Of a stretch of DNA of 64,000 bases, positions 1 through 11,063 are shown piece after piece; positions within the stretch are counted from its first letter, which is position 1; every line of letters starts with the position of its first letter. The stretch comes from Tubulanus polymorphus (lineage: Eukaryota > Nemertea > Palaeonemertea > Tubulaniformes > Tubulanidae). The translations under genes and the position numbers were made by a program. Where the stretch lies: the NCBI RefSeq assembly GCF_964204645.1, contig NC_134030.1:3449855-3513854 (forward strand). Direction: 5' to 3'. The notes under the pieces are model-generated. The model had not been told where the DNA came from and did no database searches. It saw nothing but the letters and a program-made list of their open reading frames with translations.

Positions 1-1181
1 GTTACCGTCGACGTCTAATACACTGAACACTTCCCGTAGTTCATCTTCATTCGATTGAGTATCGTTTAAAATACGAGTTTCCATCATTTTCAAGAAAGTG
101 CTCTCGTCAATTTTACCATATCCTACAATACATATTACAGGGTTCATGGCGATCATTGTCCTTCAAAGTCCTTAAATTGGAATGGGTCAGTCAATTCAAG
201 GACTTGAATATCATGGAATAGGCTCTAAATTCCTTGAAACATTGTCATGGCCCTTGAATGGCATCACCAGACCACGCAACGCAATTTTGAAGGTTTTGGT
301 CACCTACATAGTGTTTGGTATGTCTGATGGATGAACACAATTCAAATTGTAAATCTTATGAACTGTTGAAAAAAAAACCCTGAAATCGGGAATCGAGAAA
401 GGTCTTGAAATAAAGACAAAAAGTCCTTGAAGGTCATGGGAACTATGAATCCAGGATTTTACGTAGACTGTAAATTAAACCCACAGCCATGTATCTGGTC
501 CAAATCTGATGTCTGGTTCAATTTTGACAGTACAGGTTCGTAGGCAAATCCATCCAAGATCGGATTTGATGCGTGAAGTATGGTGTTTTGAGAAGCACAA
601 TGTATACTAACTTTTCACGGGTAAATTTGATGTTTTAGTTTTGACGGGTGAGATAGGTATGGAAGTCTGACAGGAAGATAGATACGTAAGTTTCAACTTG
701 ACAGTGTATATATCTATACAAACTCGTCGAACAAAGTTCAAAGTATGTCACGTTTCTTTTTTGAGATAGCAAAATTCTCTCACCGCTATTGTCCACGTGT
801 TTAATCATGTCTTGTAGTTCGTTATCGGTTGGCGGATAACCCAATGTCGTCATAACGATACCGAGTTTTTTAGCGGTTATCGTCCCGTCACCGTCAACGT
901 CGAACAGAGCAAAAATCTCTTTCAATTCTAAAAGCGATAAACGAGAAGAGTTAATCGACGAAATAACACGTATAGGGGATATTAGGAATTTTTTGCCTCA
1001 GGGTCGTGCACACTTACGATCGACCTGGCTTTCAGATAGTTCACCACCGGCCTACAGAAATTAAAAAATGACAGCTAAATGGACCGTATCAATGTTTATA
1101 TGTACTTCTTAATGTGAGAACAAATCTAGAATACTGTATAATAGCTAATGAACCCAGCTAGTTTCTCATCGGACTTACCAT
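1..1181 (-). CDS. Calmodulin-like EF-hand protein, partial (C-terminal part beyond the left edge)
   Basis: Four minus-strand coding segments join in phase: 1179-1181 (the ATG alone, followed at once by a GTAAGT donor), 1018-1051, 784-927 and 122-1 (continues off the window). The product aligns along its length with calmodulin: an N-terminal helix (LSESQVDQLKEIF), EF1 loop [12 protein letters not shown], a linker with ELQDMI, EF2 loop [12 protein letters not shown], then a central helix and the start of EF3 (DVDGN). Position 12 of the loop, normally glutamate, is K in EF1 and T in EF2, and EF2 position 3 is S, so N-lobe calcium binding is probably weak (inference). An intron directly after the start codon is also known from classical calmodulin genes. 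It is the first of three EF-hand genes in tandem. It could instead be called a troponin-C-like or other divergent calmodulin relative; the family is certain, the subtype is not. Confidence 0.85.
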
Positions 1182-2025
1182 AACTATTACCTGACGGTGA
1201 ATTCAACTTTTAACCTTCCGATGTCTTCATATCATTCATGTACATGGCTTATTTATTTAGTCAGCGCTTTATGTGCGATAGTCATATATTTATTCATATA
1301 TGCTTTGAATAAAATACAATGGTCTCTAAATGTCTCGATCTTCACAAAAACCTGTTTCTTACGTACTTCGTCTGTGGCTTGGAAAAAAACCTTCAACCGA
1401 CGTCTGCGTTATTTTAGAAATGTCTTTGTCCATGGCTTGGAGAAAAAGTTTCTTTTCGTGGTGTTGCTGGGATTCTTTTGGGAAATATTTCCAAATTTGA
1501 TTTCAGAACATGTTCCGAATCCTTCCGTAAAGAGATCAAAATCGAATAAACCAAACGGAGTTTCTTGAATACGTTATATTGAATTGTTTTTATTTTAGCG
1601 CTTGTAATATTCATTTTCTGGTCCATATCCCGTGTTTAGCGATATGTGTAACATACAAGGAATTCTGAGACATCTACATAGAATCATCTTTCTAAAGAAA
1701 TATATAAATGATGAGTTCATTAAAAATATTATGTTCCCAAGTTTGCACAAGACAGTCAAATTACTATCGAATTATTGCACCAATTTGCGTTATATTTTTG
1801 TATGGATTCGTGCGATAAATCATCATTTTTATTTGATTTGACAAGATTCATCGAATCACTAACGAATAGTCATGTAAAAAAAACAAAATCCACGCATGGC
1901 AAAAGCTTACAAAATCCACCTTTGCATTGAACATCAAGTTTAAATAAACAAAAATCAAGCGTTACGGTTATAACTCAGGAATTATGCGTAAAGCTGTCTG
2001 ATAAACATAAAAAAGCTTTAACCAT
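1182..2025. other. Spacer between EF-hand genes
   Basis: This AT-rich spacer lies between the start codon of the calmodulin-like gene and the stop codon of the next EF-hand gene, and should hold the promoter of the former and the 3' UTR of the latter. The overlapping open frames between 1197 and 1841 have no recognisable domain and no consistent splice structure. I see no gene here. Confidence 0.6.
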
Positions 2026-2849
2026 TTATGCACGGTTCAAAAATTTGAGAAATTCCTTGAAACTGATCTTATTATCGCTGTCAAGGTCGTGTTCCTTTAT
2101 GTAGTTTTTCGCCGCCTCTAACTGCTGTTCTGGCATACCGCAATCACCTAGAAACACAATAAACTCAGGTGCCTCCAAATATCCGTTACCATCCGTGTCA
2201 AATTTATTGAAAACTCGTTTCCAATTTTCGGCCGTGGTATTCCTGAAATAGCAACCAACATTGGTGAAAGATACCGGTAATTAATAGAACATATAACATA
2301 CCAAGTCCCTGGGGCCGGTTCTGTAGTCATATTCAATCTAATTACATAACTACCGCCTTTAGATCTAAGACCACTTTTAGACTAATGTCTTGATTATGAA
2401 ACCGGACAAAGGACCCTATTTCTCTTTGCCGTATAGATAAACCAACCATCAATAATCTTATTAACGAAGTATTGCCAAATTGCATTCTTTCCAAACGCTG
2501 TCAAATCATCTTCCGAGAAATGGCAGAAGTGGGCTTTGCAAATATAAGCACTTACTTGGTCAAAGCAGAGACGAATTCTTTCTTGGAAATATTGTTGTCG
2601 CGATTCAAATCACAGAAAATAAACATTTGCTGAAAATAAAGTCCATATTACAGATTAATGTTAAAAACAGAAATGTCTTCATCAGGAGAGACTTCATAAG
2701 GAGACCGATTTTAATTTTACCTCAATTTCTTCATCGCTTTTCCCCCTTTCCTTAAGACGTGCGCTCAGTTCATCTCTACTAACAGATCCACTGCCATCCG
2801 TATCAAAAATATCGTCAAAGGCCTTCGCGTAACGTTCTTCATCAGACAT
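2026..2849 (-). CDS. Four-EF-hand calcium-binding protein (tandem copy 1)
   Basis: Three minus-strand exons, 2721-2849, 2556-2629 and 2026-2242, join with phases 0 and 2 at GT-AG sites and give a 139-residue protein starting MSDEERYAKAF and ending KFLNRA. All four EF-hand loops have full calcium-ligand patterns: DTDGSGSVSRDE, DLNRDNNISKKE, DTDGNGYLEAPE and DLDSDNKISFKE, with glutamate at position 12 each time. There is no signal peptide or membrane segment, so it should be a soluble cytosolic calcium sensor or buffer. The intron positions and the 74-nt middle exon match those of the next gene upstream, which marks the two as tandem duplicates. The family resembles small invertebrate EF-hand proteins of calmodulin/troponin-C type, but I cannot assign an ortholog. 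Confidence 0.9.
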
Positions 2850-3712
2850 CTTGTATTTCTAGAGTTAGAGAATGTGTCTCTATCTGAAAATGATTCAGAA
2901 ATAGTGACTCGCTTATCATTCATATCGAGGGTTACGTTGTTGACACAGCATTGCAAACATTTAAATGTCTATTCATATAGAATTTTTAAAAAGCAAGTCA
3001 CAATGTCTGTTAAATCACCTATCGGTATTTTAGATAAAATTTATGGAGTTACTTTATTCACACTCCGTGTAATTCTAATTCCTCAGAATTAAATTTCGTT
3101 CGGAATCTTTTAAATTTGATAATCGGCTTTAAATTCTATTCTCCACACGTCTTTTCTACTGATTTCGTTTAGTGGATCCTTTGAAATCGCGAGTCAAAAT
3201 CTTAGATTACCTGTGGATTGTAGTTACTGGAATATAGGAGGAACAACGAACCCGTGTTTAACCTTTCCGCCTCCTGAAGGATCGTACATTTTATGATTTC
3301 ATCTAACATCTATACGATTAAAATTTAACGTGTATGCACCTACCTGTCAACGCACTGCTACGTAGTCGAATGAGATTCAAACGTAAATTGAAATCTAAAA
3401 TAAAACAGGTTTTGATCTGAGTCATCAAGGCACTTATATATAGCGTTAACCATAAAGGTTGAAGAATTTCACACATGACAATACATGTCTTTGTAGATTT
3501 GGCCAAAAAGATTGTTGACGACGTATTTCCCGACATGGGATCGACTGGATGGTATAGCGAATACAAACATGCCTTGAATTTGAAAATAAACTTTGTCGCA
3601 AATAGTCAGATACGTTGTGTCGCAACGAACAAAATATGTTTTAACACAAAATATGAGAGAAATTTTTATTGCAACCAAAATAGTTTGTACAAGGAAACGC
3701 ATGGTAACATTG

Positions 3713-3804
3713 AGGCGATTTATCCTGGCATAATCAAATTTGATACGTGACTTGTAAATTACGATTAGGAAAATCAAATCTGATTTGCCAGGATAAATTC
3801 GCCT
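3713..3804. repeat. Fold-back (inverted) repeat, about 92 bp
   Basis: Left arm AGGCGATTTATCCTGGCA and right arm TGCCAGGATAAATTCGCCT are near-perfect reverse complements, and the pairing continues inward through ATCAAATTTGAT-like sequence. The arms are about 32 bp with a few mismatches around a short centre. This is the form of a small MITE-like element. No target-site duplication is obvious. Confidence 0.7.
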
Positions 3805-3909
3805 TTGGTCTCGTACAGCGACCCCTGGTGGTATGTATCTTATAGTTTTATGTGTTTGTCCCAAGATAAGAAATGTGGTCCTGCCTGACTATGTGTCCGT
3901 CCTCTCAGG

Positions 3910-4050
3910 CAAACTGGGCCTTACCTGTCCGTGCATCCTCGGGCAAACTGGGCCCTACCTGTCTATGCATCCTCCAGCAAACTGGGCCCTACCTGTCTGT
4001 GCATCCTCCAGCAAACGGGGTCCCGCCTGGCAGCACCTTGCCTGTGTGTG
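3910..4050. repeat. 34-bp minisatellite, about 4 copies
   Basis: Units beginning CAAACTGGGCC start at 3910, 3944, 3978 and 4012, an exact period of 34 bp, followed by a degenerate copy that fades out near 4090. Since 34 is not a multiple of three, the frames that read through it are not a conserved protein repeat. Confidence 0.85.
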
Positions 4051-4573
4051 CGTCCTCCAGATAGACAAACGTGCTCCTGACATCTAGGCTCCTACCTGTC
4101 TAAGAGTGTGTGCTCGCCAGATACAACAGGGTCTCTCCCCCTCTCTTCACCCCCACATCCAGAATAAATAGATTATAAATCAATGGACACCGCATGTTTT
4201 CCTATTTCACCTATCAGGGATATATATTTATTATTTCTTTTGGACGTTTTTGTTTGCGTTCTAATCATCAGCGTCCTGAATCATTGTTAACACGACAAAT
4301 GAATATGATTTATGAGTTGTAGACTGGATGGAGTTAATGAGCAAAACCCTTGGTTGATGATTTAAACATTTATTTTCCGACAGTTTCGACTGATGTCTTG
4401 ACTGAACTTCGTTTGTTTTTTTTTTTCATATAAAAACGATTTTGGTTTCTCTGGTGATGAAGTCTAGTCAAAAATTGGAAACTGTCAGAAAACAAATTGT
4501 TAAATCGTCAACTGTTGGTTTCGCTTATCAAAATGTGATTCAACGTTTTAATCTAGAAATTTCTGTTTCTTTT

Positions 4574-6033
4574 CTAAATGTTGAGATTTTTCAGGAATTT
4601 CTCTACGAATTCGTCGTAGTTTAATTTTCCGTCGCCGTCTAAATCGTGTTCGCGGATGAAATTTCTGATCGATTTGCGACAAGACGATTCAATTTGAGTT
4701 GTCTGCATGAATTTTTCCAGTTCGGTTGCTTCAATCGTGCCGTTTCCATCTGTATCAATAAACCGAAACGCTTTCCGCCAGGCGTCCTGAACGCAGTGTC
4801 TACAACGAGCAGAGATTCAAATTACATAATGTTCTTCTGGCTCCACAGTCGGGACTAGCCCCATATATCAAAAGGTCTTAGATTAGATCTTTGATTATAT
4901 CCAATATCTCCAAATATATTTTGTAATTAATGTTGTACTAAAATCACGATCATACACAATTGGCAGCATTGAAAAAATTCCTTTCCAGAAAGTAAACCTA
5001 ATTTTGAGAGACAGGATCCAGTTCCACAGTCGTGAGTTAGAGTTAACTCTAGGTTAAATTACTTTCTAGTTCACTTTCAACCAGTCAAATTAATTGTTTT
5101 TCTTTATTCGTTAGTTTTGGGTCACTCTGTTCAAAAAACTCTTGTTTATGTATGTAATTATATGTTCAACCTGTCCATAATGGGTTTTTCCTTCGTGACA
5201 AGTATCTTTCTTTTGTACCGTATGTCAGTTTGATGTTGATGAATTGGATTTTGAAAAAACTAAAACAAAATCACCTGTTCCACATTTCTGAGTCAGATTT
5301 AAATCATTGAAAATTAACTAATGAACTGGATCCGGAGCTTCCCCGGCAAGCGAGCCGAAAACATGTTGAAGAATTGGAAAAAATCCGTAACCTGGTTTCA
5401 TCTAAAGAATGGTTTTCACATTAGATTGGCTAACAGTGACAAATTATTAGAATAATGAAAATGATTTCATCTAGAACCTACCCAACAAGAGCTTTCAGAA
5501 ATTCATTTTCATCGACTTTGTCATCTTCGTTACAGTCGAGAAATTGGAAATACACCTACAAAATTACGCATTGACAGAAAAACATCACATGGAAAGCTTC
5601 CGAAACTAACTTTCAAAGAAAAATATGAATAAATTTCCTATTTTATCAATAGAATATTAATACGGCATAGAGTTTCCTACACCTCAATATGACATGATGT
5701 CTTAACCACAGGGGCTTGTCACAATTTGATGGAGGATGGACGATACCATTATCCCTTTCTTTTTTATATAGGGATACTGGTATCATCCATCCTCCATCAA
5801 ATTGTGACAAGCCCCTGTGGTCTTAACAAATAATTGTGGTTCAAACGTACCGCAAGAGCTTCTGGATCAGTGACACCTTGCGATTTCAACAAATCCTCCA
5901 CCTCTTTGTAACTCAGTTTACCGTTATTGTCTTTGTCTGTTTTTCGAAACGTCTCCATGAACTGATCACACGTTTTAGCCGTGTGCTCATCACAGGCGCC
6001 ATATTTACTCAAAACCATTTTACTACGAGACAT
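4574..6033 (-). CDS. Four-EF-hand calcium-binding protein (tandem copy 2)
   Basis: Three minus-strand exons, 5851-6033, 5482-5555 and 4574-4799, join with phases 0 and 2 and give a 160-residue protein from MSRSKMVLSKYG to KFLKNLNI. The four EF-hand loops are DKDNNGKLSYKE, DCNEDDKVDENE, DTDGNGTIEATE and DLDGDGKLNYDE, all with acidic first residues and glutamate at position 12. Its intron phases and 74-nt middle exon are identical to the neighbouring gene at 2026-2849; the N-terminal extension is about 20 residues longer. It should be a soluble calcium-binding protein. Intron 1 carries a fold-back element (5706-5820) and intron 2 carries two copies of a dispersed fold-back family (about 5014-5080 and 5272-5333). 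The exact ortholog is not recognisable. Confidence 0.9.
5014..5333. repeat. Two degraded copies of the GTTCCACA fold-back family
   Basis: The stretches 5014-5080 and 5272-5333 contain the motifs GGATCCAGTTCCACA, GAGTTAGAGTTAACTC and TGAACTGGATCC. These recur at 14744-14840, 18180-18246, 22506-22572 and 38071-38150. The best copy (14744-14840) is a fold-back with ends GACCCAGTTCC and GGAACTGGATC. The family is a short non-autonomous repeat of unknown transposase type. Confidence 0.6.
5706..5820. mobile_element. 115-bp fold-back MITE with TCTTAA duplication
   Basis: The arms, about 50 bp each, are reverse complements with two mismatches; they start CCACAGGGGCTTGTCACAA on the left and end with its complement on the right, around a short T-rich loop. 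The element is flanked directly by TCTTAA at 5700-5705 and 5821-5826, which fits a target-site duplication. It sits in intron 1 of the EF-hand gene, 30 bp from the donor site of exon 1. The TTAA core of the duplication recalls piggyBac-type insertion, but the superfamily is not proven. Confidence 0.85.
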
Positions 6034-7196
6034 TTTTCTCGGATTTTGATATAAGAATTGGATTCGACCTGAAATAGATTGTAATCACGTAGAAAAGGAA
6101 GACAATGATGGCACATGAAAAAAATGAGAATGTAAAGAATTGATTTCCCGGCCAGTTTATTGAAAAATAAGGTAACAATCTATCTAACCTTCACTGGTAT
6201 GCGTCCAGTAGCACGAGTTATCGATGATGTTCAATGTCTGTGGTAATCGAAATCTAAACCTGTTTGATTCCTACTTATTTGTCTGCGATTGCCAATAGAA
6301 TATTACACAAAACTAGATAGATAAAGTCTAAAATGTAAACCTGTTTTTTTTTAATGAAAAGCTATGGAAAATGTTGAATGTACCTCCTTCTAGCTCGTTC
6401 AGCAAAAACGTTATTGTCTGATGTTACCACGGTGGTTTAGGCGTACGAGTCCTGCATAGCAACGCTCCAAGACTGGTAATTGAACTATCTCGTAGCGTAC
6501 GTACGACACGATGCAATGAATAAATAGCTCTATTTCATTGAATATTGTCGATATTGAACTGCGATGAAATTCAGTAGAAATTATGCGTTTTATGATTAAT
6601 TACTTGTAGCTGCTAAATTGATATTAGAATTCCATACAGTAACTCAAAACTTCATAGATCTTTAACATTAATGATATGAAATGTTCATCAACTGTGCCTC
6701 ATCATCTGAAACCACACACCAGATGCCTTATATTTTTGAAAGGGCAAATGTTGATACCAAACATTCGATGTAAGGGTGTTAGAAATCTCTTGTGGATTTG
6801 TTTTTAAGTCTAATTTTGCCCTTGACAATTCTTGGCAATGGATCCGATAAGAAACTGTCACCACACCTGACTGATCAACCCCACACCTAACTGATCCACC
6901 ACACAGACCACTGAACAACTAAATGCGACAGACCAGTGGTCTAGTGGTTAGCGTCCATGACTTAAAATCTAGTAACCCAGGTTCGAGGACTGCGTTAAGG
7001 GAAAGAATTTTTTTTTGAAAACCATAACACATTCTTTAGTGTGCAACCATTTGTTTTTGATGTCCATCTTCAAAACGAACCGCCCCATCCGTCTTGGTGA
7101 CGGAGTTTCCACGTTACTCGGCAACCAGCTAATCACCACCAGGATACAACTGTCGTTAGGTCCTCCCGTCCCCTACGTCTCCCCAGAGTCTCAAAC
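6034..7196. other. Divergent intergenic region between EF-hand gene and BAR gene
   Basis: The 1.16-kb spacer separates two genes transcribed away from each other, so it should hold both promoters. It contains a tRNA-like repeat at 6931-6995. I see no TATA box I would defend and no coding exon. Confidence 0.6.
6931..6995 (+). repeat. tRNA-like sequence (SINE head or tRNA pseudogene)
   Basis: A pol III A-box-like stretch (GTCTAGTGGTTAGCG) is followed about 35 bp later by a B-box-like stretch (GGTTCGAGGAC), the spacing of a tRNA gene. A complete acceptor stem does not form, so a tRNA-derived SINE or a degenerate tRNA is more likely than a working tRNA gene. Confidence 0.55.
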
Positions 7197-10100
7197 ATGG
7201 CTCTCGATTTCTTAGCCGACAAGGCGAAACAAAATGCCAAGAAAATGGGGCGGAGAGCCGGTGAAAAGGTTTGTGCGTGGAATAAACAATACCTGAAATA
7301 TTCTAAATGATGATAATTGAAAATATTACCATTTTGTGACCGATAATCTGGTGTAGAAGATACTCAATGAACGACCCAAATCTAATTCAATCGATGATAT
7401 TTATTCTTCAGACTGTTTCGCGATTTATCTTAGTCCCATCTTCAGCGAACAGTAAAAGATGAATGTTTCTATAAAGACGGAATTATATTAAGATAAATCT
7501 CAGAACAAAATCCTAAATACTGCGGAGGGATTGTTCTCTATCATCACCACTTATTGTCTTCATGATTAAAAGTGCTATTTTATTGCATTCAGTTATTGCG
7601 GCAAATGGGAGCTGCCGAAACACGTGACCAAGAATTTGACGATTTACAGTCGTGTTTCACTCATCAGGTGGTAGGTGTCTACGACTGTATTGATGATGAA
7701 ATCAATTTGAATCTTGATTATCGAAAGATTTACTGTCATCGGTACTTAACCCGAGAAGAATTGTAACTGGTTTTGAGTACTATACCGACATGGCCGTACC
7801 TTCCATTTTAATTCGGGTGAGGGAGGGAGGAAGGGCAGAGAATCCAAAAAAAGGGCAGTTATATTGGACATAACAATAATGATTACAAAAAGGGCACTTG
7901 GCGCTCGTTAATTATGCTCTTTTTGAACTCTCTACCGAGGATTTACTTTTAAAAGTGCTGTAAAATTTTCATTCGAACAGATGCAATCTGAACGACTACG
8001 TAAAGATATGAAACGTTATTTGGATTTGGTGAAAGAAACTCGAAAAGCTTTGAAATCAGTGAACGATGTGCTGGCGGATTTTTACGAAGATACGTGGCCC
8101 AGAAACAGAGATTTTCAAATTAGTCTCCAGGTAAAGAAAGAACCCCCACTAGATACTATATTCTTTATATAAACATCGAATATGTTCTTGTGCGTATTTA
8201 CGATTTTGCAATTTTATAACGCAGGATCACGAACAATTATGGAGTAATTTAGAGCGAGGAATTCACTCACTGAGAGATCCGATCAGAAGATACGATTTTC
8301 AATTTCAAGATGTCATCGAACGAAAAGAGAAACGTGAAAATAAACTTGTAGATTATGACCACACTCGTCGTCAGTTAGAAGTAAGCTGATTGCGAATATT
8401 TGTTTCACACAACATGGCCCGGTTTTGATCCTAAAATATGGATAATCCTTCTCTATTTATTTGATCGATTTGGTTTGATTTGCTTTGATTTGGTGTCCTT
8501 TACAAACCGACCACCTCACCTGCCGAGAGCAAAACAGGGGGTTTATCAGATACTAGTTTTGTGACCAACAGTCAAAATTTACAGAAATTTTGTTTGAATC
8601 AAACTATATAATTGGAAATTTCGGTTCCGGTCCTTACATAAACAAACTTCCAAGAGATTTTTTCCAAGATTTGGAAATAACTATACTATAAGCGCTGAAG
8701 ATCATTTTGTCCATTTATACAGTGAAGGCTTAGATAATCGTTGGCGGTTATAAGCTTTTGTACTCGGATTTAAGGGCCAAAACACGGTTGAGAAAAGTAA
8801 CGCTTCAAATATCAAAAGGTCCAATCTTACACAAGTCTTGCGATACCTTTTGGTCTTGAGTCATAACTGTGCAACTAACCGAGGGCGTGGTGTCTCGGAA
8901 ACTCTAGGTCCGGGGTACTGGAAACTCTAGGTCCAGTACACGTATAGGTTCATGTTTTGTACTCATTATCTTTGATCACATTCACAGAAAGCATACAACG
9001 ATCAGCGAATTTCTGACGACAGAATAGCAGACATCGAAGATAAATATCTGGAACGTGAGGCTACGTACAATGAGTTGAATACAGAGTTGAAACAAGAAAT
9101 GACCAAAGTGATTCAAAGGTAGTTTGAAAGTAGAATTATAGCAGATAATATAGCGGGCAAAATGTAAAGTCCGTGAGAATCATAGCTAGACTATTGGCTT
9201 TGGTACGGTGCCTTGTCAGGGGATATAATTCATTGTCGCCGGTTGGGTTGCGGTAGGTTGGCTCGGGAACCATCCATCGGTAGCAACAAGGCAGTTAAAT
9301 CTTACGTAGAATCTCTTCTCGGAAATTAAACTGTATTCTTATAACGTGATCTACAGATAATCAGAGTCCAATTCAAGGTTTGAACATATCTGGTTTATGG
9401 TATGTTGTCAGGGGATACAAATGCGGTGCCATTTTCTCTGTAATTTAGTTGAACTATTTTCTCTAACACCCTAGATCCAGATTACTCTAGTTAGACCGGA
9501 TCTGATTTTGCCCGCTATCTAAAAAGAATTCTCGACTAGAGTTAGCTGTAATCAAACTATCGATGCTGTTTGTTTTAGTCGTGTTGGATTTATGGCCGAA
9601 TGTTTCGGGAAATTCGCAACCGTTCACGAAGTTTTCGCGTCTGAAACAAAAGAGGTACTTGAAACACGGAAACGAGAGAATTTTGATTTCGTCATAATTT
9701 TCTTTTCAATTATTTGTCTTCTTCGACGGAGATTGCAGGTAATGCAAGCGCTGAATGTAATTCTGGGTGATCTTGCCCTTCAAGACCTACCGATTCCAGC
9801 TCCGAAAAGACAAACTCGCGGTCGCAATCTACTGAAACAAAACAATAGTGATGACGACGCGAAAACGAAAGGAAAACTGATGAAAGAAACGACCGCGACA
9901 TCGGGGCAACCTATGGCCTTGAGACAGATCAAAAAGAAGGCTGAATTGACCGGAACTGAACCAGACGTGAAGGAACTACAGACGGCTTTAGGTCTGTCGT
10001 CTGGATTGGCCGGAGTTTATAACGTTGCCACGCAACAGCAGTCGACACCGCTCGTTTCCCCGCAACAACAAATTTTGGCCGGGAGCAATAAAATGACCAA

Positions 10101-10239
10101 TCAGCAATTTATATCACAGAACAGTTCGAGTCCACCAGTGCAGTCTTTACTGAGCCAAAGATTAGAGAACCAGTCATATCCATCACCTCCACAGGGTTCT
10201 GGACCAGTACCGCCACCTCTTCCACCGATGCCACGATAG
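7197..10239 (+). CDS. N-BAR domain protein, amphiphysin/BIN family, lacking an SH3 domain
   Basis: Seven exons (7197-7268, 7593-7667, 7981-8130, 8225-8380, 8988-9118, 9579-9654, 9739-10239) join in phase into 386 residues. The N-terminus MALDFLADKAKQNAKK matches the amphipathic helix 0 of amphiphysin/BIN1. The BAR domain follows (about residues 25-230), with family signatures RLRKDMKRYLD, YEDTWP, KLVDYDHTRR and SRVGF. BAR dimers bend membranes in endocytosis and tubule formation. After it comes a basic, low-complexity, Gln/Ser-rich tail with no SH3 domain, ending in PPPLPPMPR, a class II SH3-ligand pattern (PxxPxR). Amphiphysin and BIN1 normally end in an SH3 domain; BIN2 does not. The 84-nt intron 9655-9738 is open and in frame, so its retention would add 28 residues. 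Confidence 0.9.
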
Positions 10240-11063
10240 ATTTTATCTGATTCAAAGAAATCAGATAGTCGACCGATAAGAAACATTTCATCGTGTCTCC
10301 AAAAATCTCCAAAATCTCCAAAAGACAATATACTTTTAATAAGTACCTTCATACCCGAAGAGTGTTAGATCTTCACTTGCTTTAAGTCACATCATTTTCG
10401 TCGAATGCAGAACGCATATCAACAACAATATTGTTCATCTTTTTAGATAGGGTAGCATTTTAAAACAGATCTATATCTAATAAAAGCTTTTGCATCGTAG
10501 ATGACAGGCGTCGTTTGGATGGTTCTATAATTTGATACAAAAAGCATGCTGCAGTTAAAGATATCGAACTCTTTGTGAAATCTTTACCGTTAATCGGGAA
10601 CATGTTACCAGACTGTCCTGGTCGAGCGGAGACCGATCGACGGGTCGACGCCGGACCTGGTAAGACGCGTCATAAGTGTATCAATAACCTTTATTTTTCT
10701 GCAAAATAATCTGTTTTGAAGAATTAAACTTGAATTGATAAATGTCTAAGTAAGATGAAAACAAAAGCCAGAAAGGGGACCGGCCGTTTTTTGATATTGT
10801 TGACACTTGATTAAAGGCCGGCGAGCTGCAACCTCGTGTAAAGTATTCAATTTTTAGATTTTGGAAACCAATTTGCCTAACGCTCTACTGGTAGAATTTG
10901 TTATTTTGGTGGTAATCCAAATGCAACCCCCTCAATGAATTGAAGTCGATGACAGATTGTCGCGGGTCGGGTTCGTTGATATTCGTGATTTCAGTCGGTT
11001 TGTTGCGGTAATTAGCGCGAATGGGCGAGTAGCGATCGATCACGTGATCGCCGTAAAATCAAC
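10240..11063 (+). other. 3' UTR of the BAR gene and downstream spacer
   Basis: An AATAAA polyadenylation signal lies at 10479-10484, 240 bp after the stop codon, and probably ends the BAR transcript. At 10610-10665 a GC-rich stretch begins TTACCAG and ends CTGGTAA with partial internal pairing. Nothing else is recognisable before the first exon of the next gene. Confidence 0.5.
10479..10484 (+). promoter_or_regulatory. Polyadenylation signal AATAAA of the BAR gene
   Basis: This is a canonical hexamer 240 bp downstream of the stop codon at 10237-10239, with no earlier AATAAA on this strand. A cDNA end would confirm it. Confidence 0.5.

Larger units (their letters stand above)
2850..4573. other. 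Spacer between the two four-EF-hand genes
   Basis: This spacer of about 1.7 kb holds the presumed promoter of the gene ending at 2026, a fold-back repeat at 3713-3804 and a 34-bp minisatellite at 3910-4050, listed separately. Short open frames at 3318-3864 and 3833-4087 come from the repeats and show no protein family. Otherwise I see only AT-rich sequence. Confidence 0.5.

Noticed and set aside
635-783. C-terminal extension of the EF-hand frame after 784
   Set aside because: A GTGAGA donor at 783 leads in phase to the exon at 1-122, which continues the calmodulin alignment; the extension is intron.
6931-6995. Functional tRNA gene
   Set aside because: A- and B-box-like parts are present but no acceptor stem or clear anticodon stem can be drawn.
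7015-7215. 66-codon frame before the BAR gene
   Set aside because: It is out of frame with the BAR start at 7197, which has the helix-0 signature and proper donor.
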